A stretch of 64,000 bases of DNA, from positions 186,001 through 250,000 of the forward strand of contig RZUM01000004.1 in the NCBI GenBank assembly GCA_004193205.1, given 5' to 3'. Under the pieces are notes generated by a model. That model did not search any database. It saw only the letters and a program-made list of their open reading frames with translations, and was not told the DNA's origin. Positions 39,418 through 49,560 of this stretch are shown here, piece by piece (the stretch's first letter is position 1; each line of letters opens with the position of its first letter). The position numbers and the translations under genes are program-made. Origin of the DNA: Gordonia sediminis (GTDB lineage Bacteria; Actinomycetota; Actinomycetes; Mycobacteriales; Mycobacteriaceae).

Positions 39418-40145
39418 CGCGGCGTCCACACCGCGACGACGTATCCGACGCCGAACGGTGCGTCGGCGTAGCGCAGTTCGGTGGTCATCGGACGGCCGGC
39501 GCACATCGCCGCGGCGACCTGCCAGGCCGCCCGGCCGCCGACTCCCTCGACCGCGCAGACGTCGGGTCGCAGTCCCGCGAGCGCCAGGGTGTCGCCGGTC
39601 GCGATGGCGTCGTCGATGCCACGCTGCAGTTCGACCGCGGACTCGCGCAGTCCACCGCCGGGCGCCCGCGGCGACAGCGAGATCGCACCGTCGCCGACGA
39701 CGAGCACGCCGAGCCGATCGGTGTCCTCGTCGACCTTTCTCGACAGGTCTGCGCCGACCCGCGCGCACTCGGCGGGGTCGGCTTCCTGCGCGACGAGCAC
39801 CGGGGTGAGGTTGTCGGCCCCGACCTCGGCCCGCAGCCATCCGGCCACGAGCATCGACAGCGGCAGATACCCAGCTGACCGCGACGCCGACGATTCGCTC
39901 GATGCCAGCGAGACGGGGACGTCGACACCGAACCGGGCAAAGGTCCCGGATTCCCCGATCTCGCCCGGGCCGGGGTCATCGGTGGCACCGATCGCGAACC
40001 ACCGGGTGGCCGCGTCCGCGAGGTCGGCACCGGCCACCAGGGTCGCGGCCCGGACCGGTTCGGTGTCGAGGGCGCGAGGCCCGGCGAGAGCGGGCACGAG
40101 CAACGGTGCACTCGGCACGAAGACCACGGATGCCAGCACGCCCAC
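39414..40145 (-). CDS. Class III extradiol dioxygenase-like protein (Rv2728c-type)
   Basis: A protein of about 243 residues related to the class III extradiol dioxygenase (LigB-like) fold; it corresponds in place to M. tuberculosis Rv2728c between miaA and DUF349. [16 protein letters not shown] at the N-terminus, [18 protein letters not shown] in the middle and [11 protein letters not shown] at the end are the recognisable parts. GTG 40145 (or GTG 40139) is the start; neither has a clear ribosome-binding site. Translation is coupled to miaA by an ATGA overlap. Catalytic activity is unproven in this branch. Confidence 0.82.
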   Translation of the reverse strand: MGVLASVVFVPSAPLLVPALAGPRALDTEPVRAATLVAGADLADAATRWFAIGATDDPGPGEIGESGTFARFGVDVPVSLASSESSASRSAGYLPLSMLVAGWLRAEVGADNLTPVLVAQEADPAECARVGADLSRKVDEDTDRLGVLVVGDGAISLSPRAPGGGLRESAVELQRGIDDAIATGDTLALAGLRPDVCAVEGVGGRAAWQVAAAMCAGRPMTTELRYADAPFGVGYVVAVWTPR

Positions 40146-40349
40146 GACGCTAGCCGACCAGCGATCCGGCGGGTCACGGCGCCCCGCTCGCCAAGCTCGG
40201 CGCGCAATGTCGCCGCAGGCCCCCCACGGCGAGTGCTGACCTGCTTGAATGAGGTGACCCCGTACGGTTGTCGCGAAGTATGCCGCGCGGGGTCGAGTGA
40301 CCGGCAGCCGTGACGCGCGGCAGCAACCTGCGGGAGAGGGCACCTGCAC

Positions 40350-41786
40350 ATGACGAATCCGACCGACCCGACCAGCGCATCCGGGTCCGACGCCGACGCC
40401 TCGGCGGTACCGCCGTCCACCTCGACCGGGGAGGCGGCGGCCACGCCACCGACGCCGTCGGCACCCAAACCCGGTCCGGTGCCCCGTCCGGGCCCCCGCC
40501 CCGGTCCGCGGCCCGGTCCGCCCGCGCGTCCCGCCGACATCACACCGGTCCCGGCGCCCGTCCCGCACGGCGACCCGCACAAGTACGGCCGGATCGACGA
40601 CGACGGCGTGGTCTGGCTGAAGACCGCCGACGGTGAGCGTCAGATCGGTTCGTGGCAGGCGGGTTCCGTCGACGAAGGATTGGACCACTTCGCCCGGAAA
40701 TTCGACGACCTCGCCACGGAGGTGGAGATCCTCGAGGAACGCCTCGCCGCCCGGTCGGGTGATCCGCACAAGGCGCAGACGGCGGCCCGGCATCTGCTCG
40801 ACGGCCTGCCCGATGCCGCGGTCATCGGGGATGTGGCGAAGCTGCAGGAGCGGCTGACGATGATCGTCGGCAGCGCCGACGAGGTCGCCGACTCGATGAA
40901 GGCCGAACGCGAACACACTCGTGCCGCCGCCATCGCCCGCAAGGAGGAACTCGCGTCCGAGGCCGAGCAGATCGGCGCCGATTCCACGCAATGGAAGGCG
41001 GCCGGTGATCGGCTGCGGGCGATCCTCGACGAGTGGAAGACGATCAAGGGCATCGACCGCAAGACCGACGACGCGTTGTGGAAGCGGTACGCCAAGGCCC
41101 GCGACGCCTTCAACCGCCGCCGCGGGGCGCATTTCGCCGAGCTCGACCGTGAGCGGGCGGGCGCCAAGGCACGCAAGGAGGAGCTGATCGTCCGGGCCGA
41201 GGAACTGTCCTCGTCCACCGATTGGGGTACGACATCGGCGAAGTTCCGTGAGCTGCTCGTCGAGTGGAAGGCCGCCGGACGCGCGCCCCGCGACGCCGAC
41301 GACGCCCTGTGGCATCGGTTCAAGGCGGCCCAGGACGTCTTCTTCGCCGCGCGCAATTCGGCCACCTCCGAGCGCGACAACGAGTTCGCGGCGAACGCAT
41401 CGGCGAAGATCGCGTTGCTCGAGGAGGCCGAGAAGGCCATCGATCCCGCCGCCGACATGGACGCCGCGCGGCGCGATTTCCGCGCGTTCCGCGACAAGTG
41501 GGACGAGATCGGCAAAGTGCCGCGCGAGCAGATGGGCAGCCTCGAGGGGCGGGCACGAGCGCTCGAGAAGCGCATCCGCGACGCCGAGGACGCCCAGTGG
41601 CAGCGCACCGATCCGGAGGCGGAGGCGCGTGCCGCGCAGTTCGCCGACCGCGCGGCCCAGCTCGAGGAGCAGGCCCGCAAGGCCGAGGAGCGGGGCAAGG
41701 CCAAGGACGCGGCTAAGCTGCGTGAGCAGGCGGCGCAGTGGCAGGAGTGGGCACAGGCCGCGGCCAGCGCCATCGCCGACCGCTGA
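40350..41786 (+). CDS. DUF349 helical-repeat protein
   Basis: A 478-residue protein homologous to Rv2731. A Pro/Gly-rich N-terminus of about 70 residues is followed by [20 protein letters not shown] and then at least three DUF349 repeats, each with a W-K-x-A/T-I-like core ([51 protein letters not shown]). The rest is coiled coil, ending in [20 protein letters not shown] lies upstream of the ATG. It is divergent from the dioxygenase-like gene. The molecular function of the family is uncertain. Confidence 0.9.
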   Translation: MTNPTDPTSASGSDADASAVPPSTSTGEAAATPPTPSAPKPGPVPRPGPRPGPRPGPPARPADITPVPAPVPHGDPHKYGRIDDDGVVWLKTADGERQIGSWQAGSVDEGLDHFARKFDDLATEVEILEERLAARSGDPHKAQTAARHLLDGLPDAAVIGDVAKLQERLTMIVGSADEVADSMKAEREHTRAAAIARKEELASEAEQIGADSTQWKAAGDRLRAILDEWKTIKGIDRKTDDALWKRYAKARDAFNRRRGAHFAELDRERAGAKARKEELIVRAEELSSSTDWGTTSAKFRELLVEWKAAGRAPRDADDALWHRFKAAQDVFFAARNSATSERDNEFAANASAKIALLEEAEKAIDPAADMDAARRDFRAFRDKWDEIGKVPREQMGSLEGRARALEKRIRDAEDAQWQRTDPEAEARAAQFADRAAQLEEQARKAEERGKAKDAAKLREQAAQWQEWAQAAASAIADR

Positions 41787-41850
41787 GCGACAAGGCGAGC
41801 GCCGAGACCGTCAGGCGGGCGCTGAGGCGATCCGGCGAGCGCCCAGACCG

Positions 41851-42453
41851 TCAGGAGTCCTGCTGCTCGGAGTCCTGCGGGGTCGCCTTGCGATGCAGGG
41901 ACCGCGCGTGTTCCTCGCGGGCGGCGGCCTCCTTACGTCGTTCCTCCTCCAGTGCCAGGTGGTAGTTGCTGCGCGCCCACACCACCCGCGACCAGTGGAA
42001 GGTCAGCACTAACACCGCGATCCAGCCCAGGATCAGGCCGATCCCCACCCCCGACGGCGGCTCCACGCCCCCGACACCGGGCGTGTTCCGCGACCACCAC
42101 GCGAGCATCCCCGCCACGCAGGCGACGGCGCTGCCGCACAACGCGATCCACGCCATGATCCAGCGCCTGGTCAGCAGCGCCAGCACCGAGAACCCGATCC
42201 CGAAGATCACCAGCAGGTAGACGAACACCTCTGAGGTGATCGTGACCCGTTCGGCCTTCGCGTCCGGGGCGAAGGTGAGGACCTCGATGCCGCTGGCGGA
42301 GCCGGTGTGCGGCAGGACCAGAGAGGCCATCGCGAGTAGGACCGCGACCGCGACCACCACGGCGCGCATCCCCGGGTCGATCTCACCGGCAACCTTGCGC
42401 TCGGCCTTGCGCAGGTCGCCCTCGAACTCGGCGAACTTCCCGGCGTCACTCAT
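41851..42453 (-). CDS. Four-helix membrane protein (Rv2732c-type)
   Basis: A 200-residue membrane protein with a charged N-terminus (KFAEFEGDLRKAERKVAGEI), four hydrophobic segments (AVVVAVAVLLAMASLVL, VFVYLLVIFGIGFSVLALL, IMAWIALCGSAVACVAGML, IGLILGWIAVLVLTF) and a charged helical tail. It occupies the place of Rv2732c. ATG 42453 follows GGAGG by 9 nt and overlaps the miaB stop by one base (TGATG), so it is translated with miaB. No function is known to me. Confidence 0.85.
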   Translation of the reverse strand: MSDAGKFAEFEGDLRKAERKVAGEIDPGMRAVVVAVAVLLAMASLVLPHTGSASGIEVLTFAPDAKAERVTITSEVFVYLLVIFGIGFSVLALLTRRWIMAWIALCGSAVACVAGMLAWWSRNTPGVGGVEPPSGVGIGLILGWIAVLVLTFHWSRVVWARSNYHLALEEERRKEAAAREEHARSLHRKATPQDSEQQDS

Positions 42454-43994
42454 CAGCCACAACCTCCTGAACACCCGACCGTCACGGGTTCGGGCGGTGC
42501 CGCACCGATCGTCGGCATCCCGAGCCCGACGCCGACGGCGGGTGTCGTCGGCGTCTGGTTGGCTTCGTGGGCATCGCCGGCGCGGGTCCGACGATGTGTG
42601 GCGACCCCGGCATCGGCGATCAGATGATGCGGCGCCGCACCGGTGATGTGAGTCGTCACCACATCACCGGGCCGGATGCCCTCGCCGACGTAGCGATCCC
42701 CCGCCACGAAATGCACGAGCCGGCCGTCGCGCGCCCGCCCGGTCATCCGATGATGGTGCGCCGACTTGCGGCCCTCGTCGGCGACGACGAGCAACTCCAC
42801 CTCGGATCCGAGAAGACCTTCGTTTTCGGTCAGGCAGATCTGTTCCTGCAGCGCAATGAGACGCCGGTAGCGCTCGCCGACCACGTCGGGCGGCACCTGA
42901 TCGGGCATCGTCGCGGCCGGTGTCCCGGGCCGGGGCGAGTACTGGAAGGTGAAGGCGCTGGAGAATCGGGCCGCCGCGACCACGTCGAGGGTCTCCTGGA
43001 AATCCTCCTCGGTTTCGCCCGGGAAGCCGACGATGATGTCGGTGGTGATCGCCGCGTGTGGCATCGCCTCGCGCACCTTCTCCAGGATGCCGAGGAATCT
43101 GCGCTGCCGATAGCTCCGTCGCATCGCCTTGAGGATCCGGTCCGACCCCGACTGTAACGGCATGTGCAGCTGCGGGCAGACGTTCGGGGTCTGCGCCATC
43201 GCCTCGATCACGTCGTCGGTGAACTCGGCGGGATGCGGTGAGGTGAACCGCACCCGCTCGAGGCCCTCGATCTCACCGCAGGCGCGCAGCAGGTCGGCGA
43301 ACGCCCCGCGATTGCGGGGCTGGTCCTCATCGGCGAAGGACATGCCGTAGGCGTTCACGTTCTGACCCAGCAGCGTGACCTCGAGGACGCCCTGGTCGAC
43401 GAGCGCCTGCACCTCGGCCAGCACGTCGCCGGGCCGGCGGTCAACCTCCTTGCCGCGCAACGACGGCACGATGCAGAACGTGCAGGTGTTGTTGCAGCCG
43501 ACCGACACCGACACCCAACCCGAATACGCCGAATCGCGCTTCGCCGGCAATGTCGAGGGGAATCGCTCCAGGGAGTCGAGGATCTCGACCTGGGCTGCGT
43601 CATTGTGCCGGGAACGGTCGAGCAGCGCGGGCAGCGAACCGATGTTGTGGGTGCCGAAGACGACGTCCACCCACGGCGCCTTGCGCAACACCGTGTCCTT
43701 GTCCTTCTGGGCCAGGCATCCACCGACCGCGATCTGCATGCCCGGACGGGCCGACTTCACCGGCGCCAGATGTGACAGGTTGCCGTAGAGCTTGTTGTCG
43801 GCGTTCTCGCGGATCGCGCAGGTGTTGAACACCACCAGGTCCGCGTCGGTACCGTCGGCGGCCCGGACATAGCCGGCGTCCTCCAACAACCCCGCGATCC
43901 GCTCCGAATCGTGGACGTTCATCTGGCAGCCGTAGGTGCGGACCTGATAGCTGCGACCGGGCGCGACACGCCGCTCGGACAAGTCGATACTCAC
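42453..43994 (-). CDS. miaB: tRNA-2-methylthio-N6-dimethylallyladenosine synthase MiaB
   Basis: A 513-residue radical SAM methylthiotransferase that completes ms2i6A37 on tRNA. The N-terminal [4Fe-4S] ligands are Cys23, Cys59 and Cys93; the radical SAM cluster is Cys167, Cys171 and Cys174 (CNNTCTFC). A TRAM domain ([12 protein letters not shown]... [16 protein letters not shown]) follows. The C-terminus has about 50 extra residues that are Pro/Thr-rich and end in GCSGGCG, a Cys/Gly tail of unknown use. It acts after MiaA. Confidence 0.97.
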   Translation of the reverse strand: MSIDLSERRVAPGRSYQVRTYGCQMNVHDSERIAGLLEDAGYVRAADGTDADLVVFNTCAIRENADNKLYGNLSHLAPVKSARPGMQIAVGGCLAQKDKDTVLRKAPWVDVVFGTHNIGSLPALLDRSRHNDAAQVEILDSLERFPSTLPAKRDSAYSGWVSVSVGCNNTCTFCIVPSLRGKEVDRRPGDVLAEVQALVDQGVLEVTLLGQNVNAYGMSFADEDQPRNRGAFADLLRACGEIEGLERVRFTSPHPAEFTDDVIEAMAQTPNVCPQLHMPLQSGSDRILKAMRRSYRQRRFLGILEKVREAMPHAAITTDIIVGFPGETEEDFQETLDVVAAARFSSAFTFQYSPRPGTPAATMPDQVPPDVVGERYRRLIALQEQICLTENEGLLGSEVELLVVADEGRKSAHHHRMTGRARDGRLVHFVAGDRYVGEGIRPGDVVTTHITGAAPHHLIADAGVATHRRTRAGDAHEANQTPTTPAVGVGLGMPTIGAAPPEPVTVGCSGGCG

Positions 43995-44076
43995 CCATTC
44001 AGGGTACGGGCCTGCGCAAATCGCGCTCCCCGCCGACCGGATGGCCGATGAACAGGACGTGACGCGCCGACGGCAC

Positions 44077-44082
44077 TAGTGT
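44077..44082 (+). promoter_or_regulatory. Likely -10 of a leaderless gluA transcript
   Basis: TAGTGT lies 6 bp before the gluA ATG, and no ribosome-binding site is visible, so transcription would start at the A of the start codon. Leaderless messages are common in actinobacteria. Confidence 0.45.
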
Positions 44083-44088
44083 GCATTT

Positions 44089-44865
44089 ATGACCGATTTG
44101 CCGATCGAGGACACCGCGACGGACACGTCACGACCGATGATCGCCATGAAGAACGTGCAGAAGCACTTCGGCGCTCTCCACGTGCTGCGGGACATCGATC
44201 TCGAGGTGCCTGCCGGGCAGGTGGTGGTGGTGCTCGGCCCATCGGGTTCGGGCAAGTCGACGCTGTGCCGCACCATCAACCGACTCGAGCCGATCGACAG
44301 CGGTGAGATCTACGTCGAGGGCATCCTGCTGCCCGACGAGGGTAAGGACCTCGCGCGCCTGCGTGCCGACGTGGGGATGGTCTTCCAGTCGTTCAACCTG
44401 TTCGCGCACAAGACGATCCTCGAGAACGTCACGCTGGCACCGATGAAGGTCCGCAAGAAGAGCAAGTCCGACGCCACCAAACGCGCCCTCGAACTGCTCG
44501 AGCGGGTCGGCATCGCCAGTCAGAAGGACAAATACCCCGCCCAACTCTCCGGCGGTCAGCAACAGCGCGTCGCGATCGCGCGGTCTCTGGCCATGGAGCC
44601 CAAGGTGATGCTGTTCGACGAGCCGACCTCGGCGCTCGATCCGGAGATGGTCAACGAGGTGCTCGACGTGATGGTCTCCCTCGCCAAGGAGGGGATGACG
44701 ATGCTCGTGGTGACCCACGAGATGGGTTTCGCCCGCAAGGCTGCCGACCGCGTCATCTTCATGGCCGACGGTGCGATCGTCGAGGACGATGATCCGGAAA
44801 CGTTCTTCTCGAATCCCTCATCGGAACGAGCGCGGGATTTCCTCGGAAAGATCCTGGGCCACTGA
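44089..44865 (+). CDS. gluA: Glutamate ABC transporter ATP-binding protein GluA
   Basis: A 258-residue polar amino acid ABC ATPase. Walker [11 protein letters not shown]-loop MVFQSFNLF, signature LSGGQQQR, Walker [15 protein letters not shown] and the switch His in VVTHEMGF are all present. It heads a four-gene operon; gluB begins 1 bp after its stop. Corynebacterium glutamicum has gluABCD in the same place beside recX-recA, supporting a glutamate substrate. Confidence 0.93.
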   Translation: MTDLPIEDTATDTSRPMIAMKNVQKHFGALHVLRDIDLEVPAGQVVVVLGPSGSGKSTLCRTINRLEPIDSGEIYVEGILLPDEGKDLARLRADVGMVFQSFNLFAHKTILENVTLAPMKVRKKSKSDATKRALELLERVGIASQKDKYPAQLSGGQQQRVAIARSLAMEPKVMLFDEPTSALDPEMVNEVLDVMVSLAKEGMTMLVVTHEMGFARKAADRVIFMADGAIVEDDDPETFFSNPSSERARDFLGKILGH

Positions 44866-44866
44866 C

Positions 44867-45892
44867 ATGGGCGCAGCACCAGCCACATCGCGCCGACGCC
44901 CGCACGGACGTTCCGGCATCTCCATCCTCGCCCTCGCGGTTGTTCTCATCGCCGGAGCGCTGGCGGCGTGTGGTAGTTCCGAGCCCAAGAACCTGATCGA
45001 TTCGATCCGCAGCGGCACCGTCGTACTCGGCACGAAGTACGACCAGCCCGGCTTGGGTCTGCGCAATCCCGACAGGTCGGTGACCGGCTTCGATCCGGCC
45101 GTCGCGACGTTCGTGGTGAACCACATCGCCGACTCCCTCGGCGTCGATCACCCCGAGATCAGGTGGCGCGAGACCCCGTCGGCACAGCGCGAGACGTTGA
45201 TCAACAACGGCGAGGTGGACATGATCACCGCCACCTACTCGATCACGTCCGCCCGGTCCAAGAAGGTCGACTTCGGCGGGCCCTACCTCATCAACTACCA
45301 GGGTCTCCTGGTCCGTGAGGACGACGACTCGATCACCACCCTCACCGACCTGAACAAGGGCAAGAAGCTCTGTTCGGTGACCGGGTCGACGTCGGCGCAG
45401 AACGTCAAGGCACAGCTTCCGTCCGTGCAGCTCCAGGAGTACGACTCCTATTCGTCGTGCGTGGAGGCGTTGCGTCGCGGCAAGGTCGATGCGCTGACCA
45501 CCGACGAGGTCATCCTGGCCGGCTACGCCAACTTCTTCCCGGGCGAATTCAAGCTTGTCGACATGGTCTATCCGAAGGACGCGTGCGTCAAGGATGCGCT
45601 CAAGACGGCCGGCACACCGTTCTCGACGGAGTACTACGGCGTCGGCCTGGCCAAGGAGTTCCCGGAGGCGGTGACCCAGGTCAACGAGGCGCTCGACGCG
45701 ATGATGGTCCCCGGCCCCGATGGCGTGTCGCCGTGGGACCGCGCCCTGCGCGATTCGATCGGCAACGAGCAGGTGGACTACATGATCGTGCGCGCCGACA
45801 AGCCCGACTCCCGCTACAAGTTCACCCCCGACCCGGGGAATCTCAGCTTTCTCGATTCGGAGCCGACACCGTGCCCGCCGGGCCTGAGCTGA
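44867..45892 (+). CDS. gluB: Glutamate-binding lipoprotein GluB
   Basis: A 341-residue solute-binding lipoprotein. A basic start and hydrophobic stretch end at the lipobox LAAC (Cys35), then a bacterial SBP family 3 domain follows: SGTVVLGTKYDQPGLG, MITATYSITSARSKKVDFGGPY and YSSCVEALRRGKVDALTTDE. It would capture glutamate (or a related acidic amino acid) outside the membrane and hand it to GluC/GluD. The ATG is 1 bp after the gluA stop. Confidence 0.92.
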   Translation: MGAAPATSRRRPHGRSGISILALAVVLIAGALAACGSSEPKNLIDSIRSGTVVLGTKYDQPGLGLRNPDRSVTGFDPAVATFVVNHIADSLGVDHPEIRWRETPSAQRETLINNGEVDMITATYSITSARSKKVDFGGPYLINYQGLLVREDDDSITTLTDLNKGKKLCSVTGSTSAQNVKAQLPSVQLQEYDSYSSCVEALRRGKVDALTTDEVILAGYANFFPGEFKLVDMVYPKDACVKDALKTAGTPFSTEYYGVGLAKEFPEAVTQVNEALDAMMVPGPDGVSPWDRALRDSIGNEQVDYMIVRADKPDSRYKFTPDPGNLSFLDSEPTPCPPGLS

Positions 45893-45913
45893 CGAGGAAG
45901 GGACGAACCGGAC

Positions 45914-46597
45914 ATGAGTGAACTCTGGTCGGACATGGGGCCACAGCTGTGGCCCGCCTTCTGGGTGACCCTGAAACTGACATTCTTCTCGGCCATCGGC
46001 GCCATGATCTGGGGCACGATCCTCGCCGCGATGCGGGTGTCGCCGGTACCGGTGATGCGCGGCTTCGCCGAGGTCTACGTCAACATCGTCCGCAATACGC
46101 CGCTGACCCTGATCGTGTTGTTCTGCTCGATCGGGCTCTACCAGAACCTGGGACTGGCGCTGGCGCCGGACAACGCGAACTTCATCAAGAACAACAACTT
46201 CTGGCTCGCCGTCCTGGCGTTCATCCTCTACACCGCGACCTTCGTGTGCGAGACGCTGCGGTCCGGCTTCAACACGGTGCCCATCGGTCAGGCCGAGGCC
46301 GCACGCTCACTGGGCCTGACCTTCCCGCAGGTCCTGGGGATCATCGTGCTGCCACAGGCGATCCGGTCGGTGATCGGGCCGCTCGGCAGCGTACTCATCG
46401 CCTTGACGAAGAACACCACCATCGCCTCGGTCATCGGGGTCGCAGAGGCATCCCTGCTGATGAAGGAGGAGATCGAGACGTACTCCGACCAGATCGTGGC
46501 GATCTTCGTGATCATCGCCGCCGGCTTCATGATCATCACGCTCACCGAAGGGTTCATCTTCGGTTACCTCGCCAAGCGACTGGCGGTGAAGCGATGA
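45914..46597 (+). CDS. gluC: Glutamate ABC transporter permease GluC
   Basis: A 227-residue His/Glu/Gln-type permease. About five helices; the signature [12 protein letters not shown] and the EAA loop ([20 protein letters not shown]) that contacts GluA are present. GAGGAAGGGA is the ribosome-binding site. The last codon overlaps gluD as ATGA. Confidence 0.93.
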   Translation: MSELWSDMGPQLWPAFWVTLKLTFFSAIGAMIWGTILAAMRVSPVPVMRGFAEVYVNIVRNTPLTLIVLFCSIGLYQNLGLALAPDNANFIKNNNFWLAVLAFILYTATFVCETLRSGFNTVPIGQAEAARSLGLTFPQVLGIIVLPQAIRSVIGPLGSVLIALTKNTTIASVIGVAEASLLMKEEIETYSDQIVAIFVIIAAGFMIITLTEGFIFGYLAKRLAVKR

Positions 46598-47490
46598 GCG
46601 AGAATGCCACCGTCCTGTACGACGCACCCGGCCCGAAAGCCCGACGGCGGAACGCGATCACCGCGGTGGTGTTCATCGCGGTGTTGGTGGCGATCGCCAT
46701 CTACGTCCTGGTCGTCCTGGCCGGCAATGATCAGCTGACCACGGACAAGTGGAACCCGTTCATCAAGTCGACGACGTGGACGACCTACGTTCTGCCCGGC
46801 CTGTGGGGCACGCTCAAGGCCGCCGTCCTGTCGATCATCCTGGCCTTGGTGCTCGGCGCGGTCCTGGGGGTCGGGCGACTCTCCGATCATCTGTGGTTGC
46901 GGACGCTCTCGGGACTGTTCGTCGAGATCTTCCGTGCGATCCCGGTGCTGATCCTCATGATCTTCGCCTACTACCTGTACGCCGACTACGCGATCTTCCC
47001 CTCGTCTCAGCTCGCCTTCGCCGCCGTGGTGACCGGCCTGACGCTCTACAACGGTTCGGTCATCGCCGAGATCCTGCGATCCGGAATCAACTCGTTGCCG
47101 AAGGGACAAACCGAGGCATCGAGGGCCCTGGGATTGCGCAAGGGCCAGATGATGCGGAGCATCCTGCTACCCCAGGCGGTCACGGCAATGCTGCCGGCGC
47201 TGGTCTCGCAGATGGTCATCGCGCTCAAGGACAGCGCTCTCGGCTACGCGATCGGTTACGTCGAGGTGGTCCGCTCCGGCATCCAGTCGGCGTCGTACTA
47301 CGGGAATTATCTCCCTGCCCTCGTCGTGGTGGCGCTCGTGATGATCGCCATCAACTTCGGACTGTCATCGCTGGCCCATTACCTCGAGAGGCGTCTACGT
47401 ACCGGGCGCCGCAAGACGGCGGTCGCCGACGGCGAGGACGCCGATCTCGCGGCGATGGAGAACATGCCGAGCTTCGGGTCGAAGAAGTAG
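46594..47490 (+). CDS. gluD: Glutamate ABC transporter permease GluD
   Basis: A 298-residue second permease of the same family. A cytosolic N-terminus and first helix precede the core with [15 protein letters not shown] and the EAA loop [17 protein letters not shown]; the tail is charged and ends [11 protein letters not shown]. It starts inside the gluC stop codon. It is the last gene of the operon and converges on recX with 27 bp between them. Confidence 0.93.
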   Translation: MSENATVLYDAPGPKARRRNAITAVVFIAVLVAIAIYVLVVLAGNDQLTTDKWNPFIKSTTWTTYVLPGLWGTLKAAVLSIILALVLGAVLGVGRLSDHLWLRTLSGLFVEIFRAIPVLILMIFAYYLYADYAIFPSSQLAFAAVVTGLTLYNGSVIAEILRSGINSLPKGQTEASRALGLRKGQMMRSILLPQAVTAMLPALVSQMVIALKDSALGYAIGYVEVVRSGIQSASYYGNYLPALVVVALVMIAINFGLSSLAHYLERRLRTGRRKTAVADGEDADLAAMENMPSFGSKK

Positions 47491-47517
47491 CCGGTGGCGT
47501 GTCTCGGAAACAGGCGA

Positions 47518-48039
47518 CTATAGTCGGTCGGCTGCCGCGTCCAGCGCCTCGTTGACCACGTCGATGGCCATCGACTGCGGGTAGCCGCGTCGGAGGAGTT
47601 GCCCGACGAGGCGGCGGAATAGCCTGTCGCGCATCGCCGGGTCTTCCCGCAGCCGGTCGACCTGGACGGGCGTGAGCTTCTTGGCGACCAGACCGCCGGC
47701 GACGGCACGCTCGTCGGTGGGGTCGACCTCGGCGAGGGCGGATTCGATGGTTACGCCATCGATCCCCTTCGCACGTAGCTCCTGCCGGAGTGCCACGCGT
47801 CCCCGGGCGGAGTTCGTGCCCCGCGAGCGCACCCATTCGGCGGCGAACTCCGTGTCGTCGACGAGTTTGTGTTTGTCCAACCGCGCCAGCACATCGTCGA
47901 TCGTCTCGGCATCGAAGCCCTTGCGGGCGAGACGATCCTTCATCTCCTGGCGCGAACGCGCGCGGACCCCGAGGAGTCGGAGGGCGGCATCCCAGGCGCT
48001 GGGTCCGGTCCGTTCCCCGGGGTCCGATGTCGTGGTCAT
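47518..48039 (-). CDS. recX: RecA regulator RecX
   Basis: A 173-residue modulator that inhibits RecA filaments. RecX helical repeats are visible: RSRQEMKDRLARKGF, LVDDTEFAAEWVRSR, ALRQELRAKGI and FRRLVGQLLRRGY. It starts 20 bp after the recA stop, the usual recA-recX operon, so damage induction of recA should include it. Confidence 0.95.
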   Translation of the reverse strand: MTTTSDPGERTGPSAWDAALRLLGVRARSRQEMKDRLARKGFDAETIDDVLARLDKHKLVDDTEFAAEWVRSRGTNSARGRVALRQELRAKGIDGVTIESALAEVDPTDERAVAGGLVAKKLTPVQVDRLREDPAMRDRLFRRLVGQLLRRGYPQSMAIDVVNEALDAAADRL

Positions 48040-48059
48040 CGTCGAATCGACTCGGCGGA

Positions 48060-49103
48060 TCAGAACTCCACCGGCGCCGGTGCGACGTCGTCGGCGTCGA
48101 CCACCGCTCCGATACCGAGCTTCTCCTTGATCTTCTTCTCGATCTCGTCCCGGATGTCGTTGTTCTCCAGCAAGAACTTCCGCGCGTTCTCCTTGCCCTG
48201 GCCGAGCTGATCACCGTCATAGGTGAACCATGAGCCCGACTTCCGGATGAAGCCCTCGGAAACGCCCATGTCGATGAGCGAGCCCTCTTTGCTGATGCCC
48301 TGCCCGTAGAGGATGTCGAACTCGGCCTGCTTGAACGGCGGGGCCACCTTGTTCTTCACGACCTTCACCCGGGTGCGGTTGCCGACGGCCTCGGTTCCGT
48401 CCTTGAGGGTCTCGATGCGCCGGACATCAAGCCGCACAGAGGAATAGAACTTCAGCGCCTTGCCGCCCGTGGTGGTCTCCGGGGAGCCGAACATCACGCC
48501 GATCTTCTCGCGCAGCTGGTTGATGAAGATGGCGGTGGTCTTCGAGTTGTTCAGCGCCGACGTCATCTTGCGCAGTGCCTGACTCATCAGACGAGCCTGC
48601 AGACCGACGTGGCTGTCGCCCATCTCGCCCTCGATCTCGGCCTTCGGCACGAGCGCCGCGACCGAGTCGATGACCAGGATGTCCAGTGCGCCGGACCGGA
48701 TCAACATGTCCGCGATCTCGAGCGCCTGCTCACCGGTGTCGGGCTGGGACACCAGCAACGCATCGGTGTCCACGCCGAGCCGGGCGGCGTAGTCGGGGTC
48801 GAGGGCATGCTCGGCATCGATGAAGGCCGCAATGCCACCGGCCGCCTGTGCGTTGGCCACGGCGTGCAGGGCGACGGTGGTCTTGCCGGAGGACTCCGGG
48901 CCGTAGATCTCGACGACGCGGCCTCGCGGGAGACCTCCGATACCGAGCGCGACATCCAGCGCGATCGATCCGGTGGGGATCACCTCGATCGGCTGGCGGC
49001 TCTCCTCTCCGAGTCGCATGACCGAACCCTTGCCGAAACTCTTGTCGATCTGCGCCAGCGCCAGATCGAGGGCCTTCTCCCGGTCCTGAGGTGCAGCTGC
49101 CAT
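48060..49103 (-). CDS. recA: Recombinase RecA (intein-free)
   Basis: A 347-residue recombinase and LexA co-protease. Walker [31 protein letters not shown] (Walker B and L1), [20 protein letters not shown] (L2 region) and an acidic C-terminus are present. There is no intein, unlike M. tuberculosis RecA. GGAGGA precedes the ATG. Two control elements lie upstream: a PafBC-type promoter and a LexA box. Confidence 0.98.
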   Translation of the reverse strand: MAAAPQDREKALDLALAQIDKSFGKGSVMRLGEESRQPIEVIPTGSIALDVALGIGGLPRGRVVEIYGPESSGKTTVALHAVANAQAAGGIAAFIDAEHALDPDYAARLGVDTDALLVSQPDTGEQALEIADMLIRSGALDILVIDSVAALVPKAEIEGEMGDSHVGLQARLMSQALRKMTSALNNSKTTAIFINQLREKIGVMFGSPETTTGGKALKFYSSVRLDVRRIETLKDGTEAVGNRTRVKVVKNKVAPPFKQAEFDILYGQGISKEGSLIDMGVSEGFIRKSGSWFTYDGDQLGQGKENARKFLLENNDIRDEIEKKIKEKLGIGAVVDADDVAPAPVEF

Positions 49104-49179
49104 GGGGTTCTCCTCCGAACTCTCCGCCGGTCATCCGGTCGGATGGTGGGTCTGTACGTTGTCGGCTGACGTGATCTGC

Positions 49180-49202
49180 ACGTTAGCCGGGGGGTCTGAC
49201 AA
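49180..49202 (-). promoter_or_regulatory. PafBC-dependent (RecA-NDp) type promoter of recA
   Basis: On the minus strand TTGTCA (49202-49197) is followed after 11 bp by TAACGT (49185-49180). This is the spacing of the LexA-independent RecA-NDp promoter of mycobacterial recA, now known to need the activator PafBC. It would give a leader of about 70 nt. Confidence 0.55.
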
Positions 49203-49293
49203 TCTGGCGTCTACCGGTTCGTCGTTGCTCTGGCGACTCTCATGTTTGGACGCTCATGAGCCGCGTCCGGTTCCGTCATGTATCCAACAATGA

Positions 49294-49309
49294 ACGAACA
49301 TGTGTTCGA
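49294..49309. promoter_or_regulatory. LexA (SOS) box upstream of recA
   Basis: ACGAACATGTGTTCGA (minus strand TCGAACACATGTTCGT) matches the SOS consensus with one mismatch. It lies about 190 bp upstream of recA and 47 bp downstream of the DUF3046 stop. Confidence 0.8.
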
Positions 49310-49355
49310 TGGCAAGCGTGACACGCGCGGGAGCGAAGCCCCGCCGGCGAGGCCT

Positions 49356-49550
49356 CTACCAGCGTTCGCGCGGAACGTCGAAATCGCGGCAGATCGCGAC
49401 CCAGACGTCGCGCGGATCCACACCCTCCTCGATGGCCTGCGCACCGGTACGACCGCCGAACTCGGTGAGCACGTGGTCGACCAGGATGGAATCGGCCGAC
49501 TGCCCCCCGAACTCCGCGGTGAGCAACTCGGTGAACTCGGTCAGACGCAC
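49356..49550 (-). CDS. DUF3046 small protein
   Basis: A 64-residue protein of the actinobacterial DUF3046 family, conserved next to recA (Rv2738c in M. tuberculosis). It reads VRLTEFTELLTAEFGGQ ... ILVDHVLTEFGGRTGAQAIEEG ... RDVWVAICRDFDVP. I use GTG 49550, which gives the family N-terminus; ATG 49568 would add six residues and overlap the glycosyltransferase stop. The recA control region lies downstream of it. Function unknown. Confidence 0.85.
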   Translation of the reverse strand: MRLTEFTELLTAEFGGQSADSILVDHVLTEFGGRTGAQAIEEGVDPRDVWVAICRDFDVPRERW

Positions 49551-49560
49551 GCCCGACAGC

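Noticed and set aside
39418-39840. Upstream extension of miaA
   Set aside because: It overlaps the dioxygenase-like gene out of frame; the ATGA junction at 39414-39417 gives the normal MiaA start.
48060-49103. RecA intein, as in M. tuberculosis
   Set aside because: The reading frame is continuous at normal length with no insertion.
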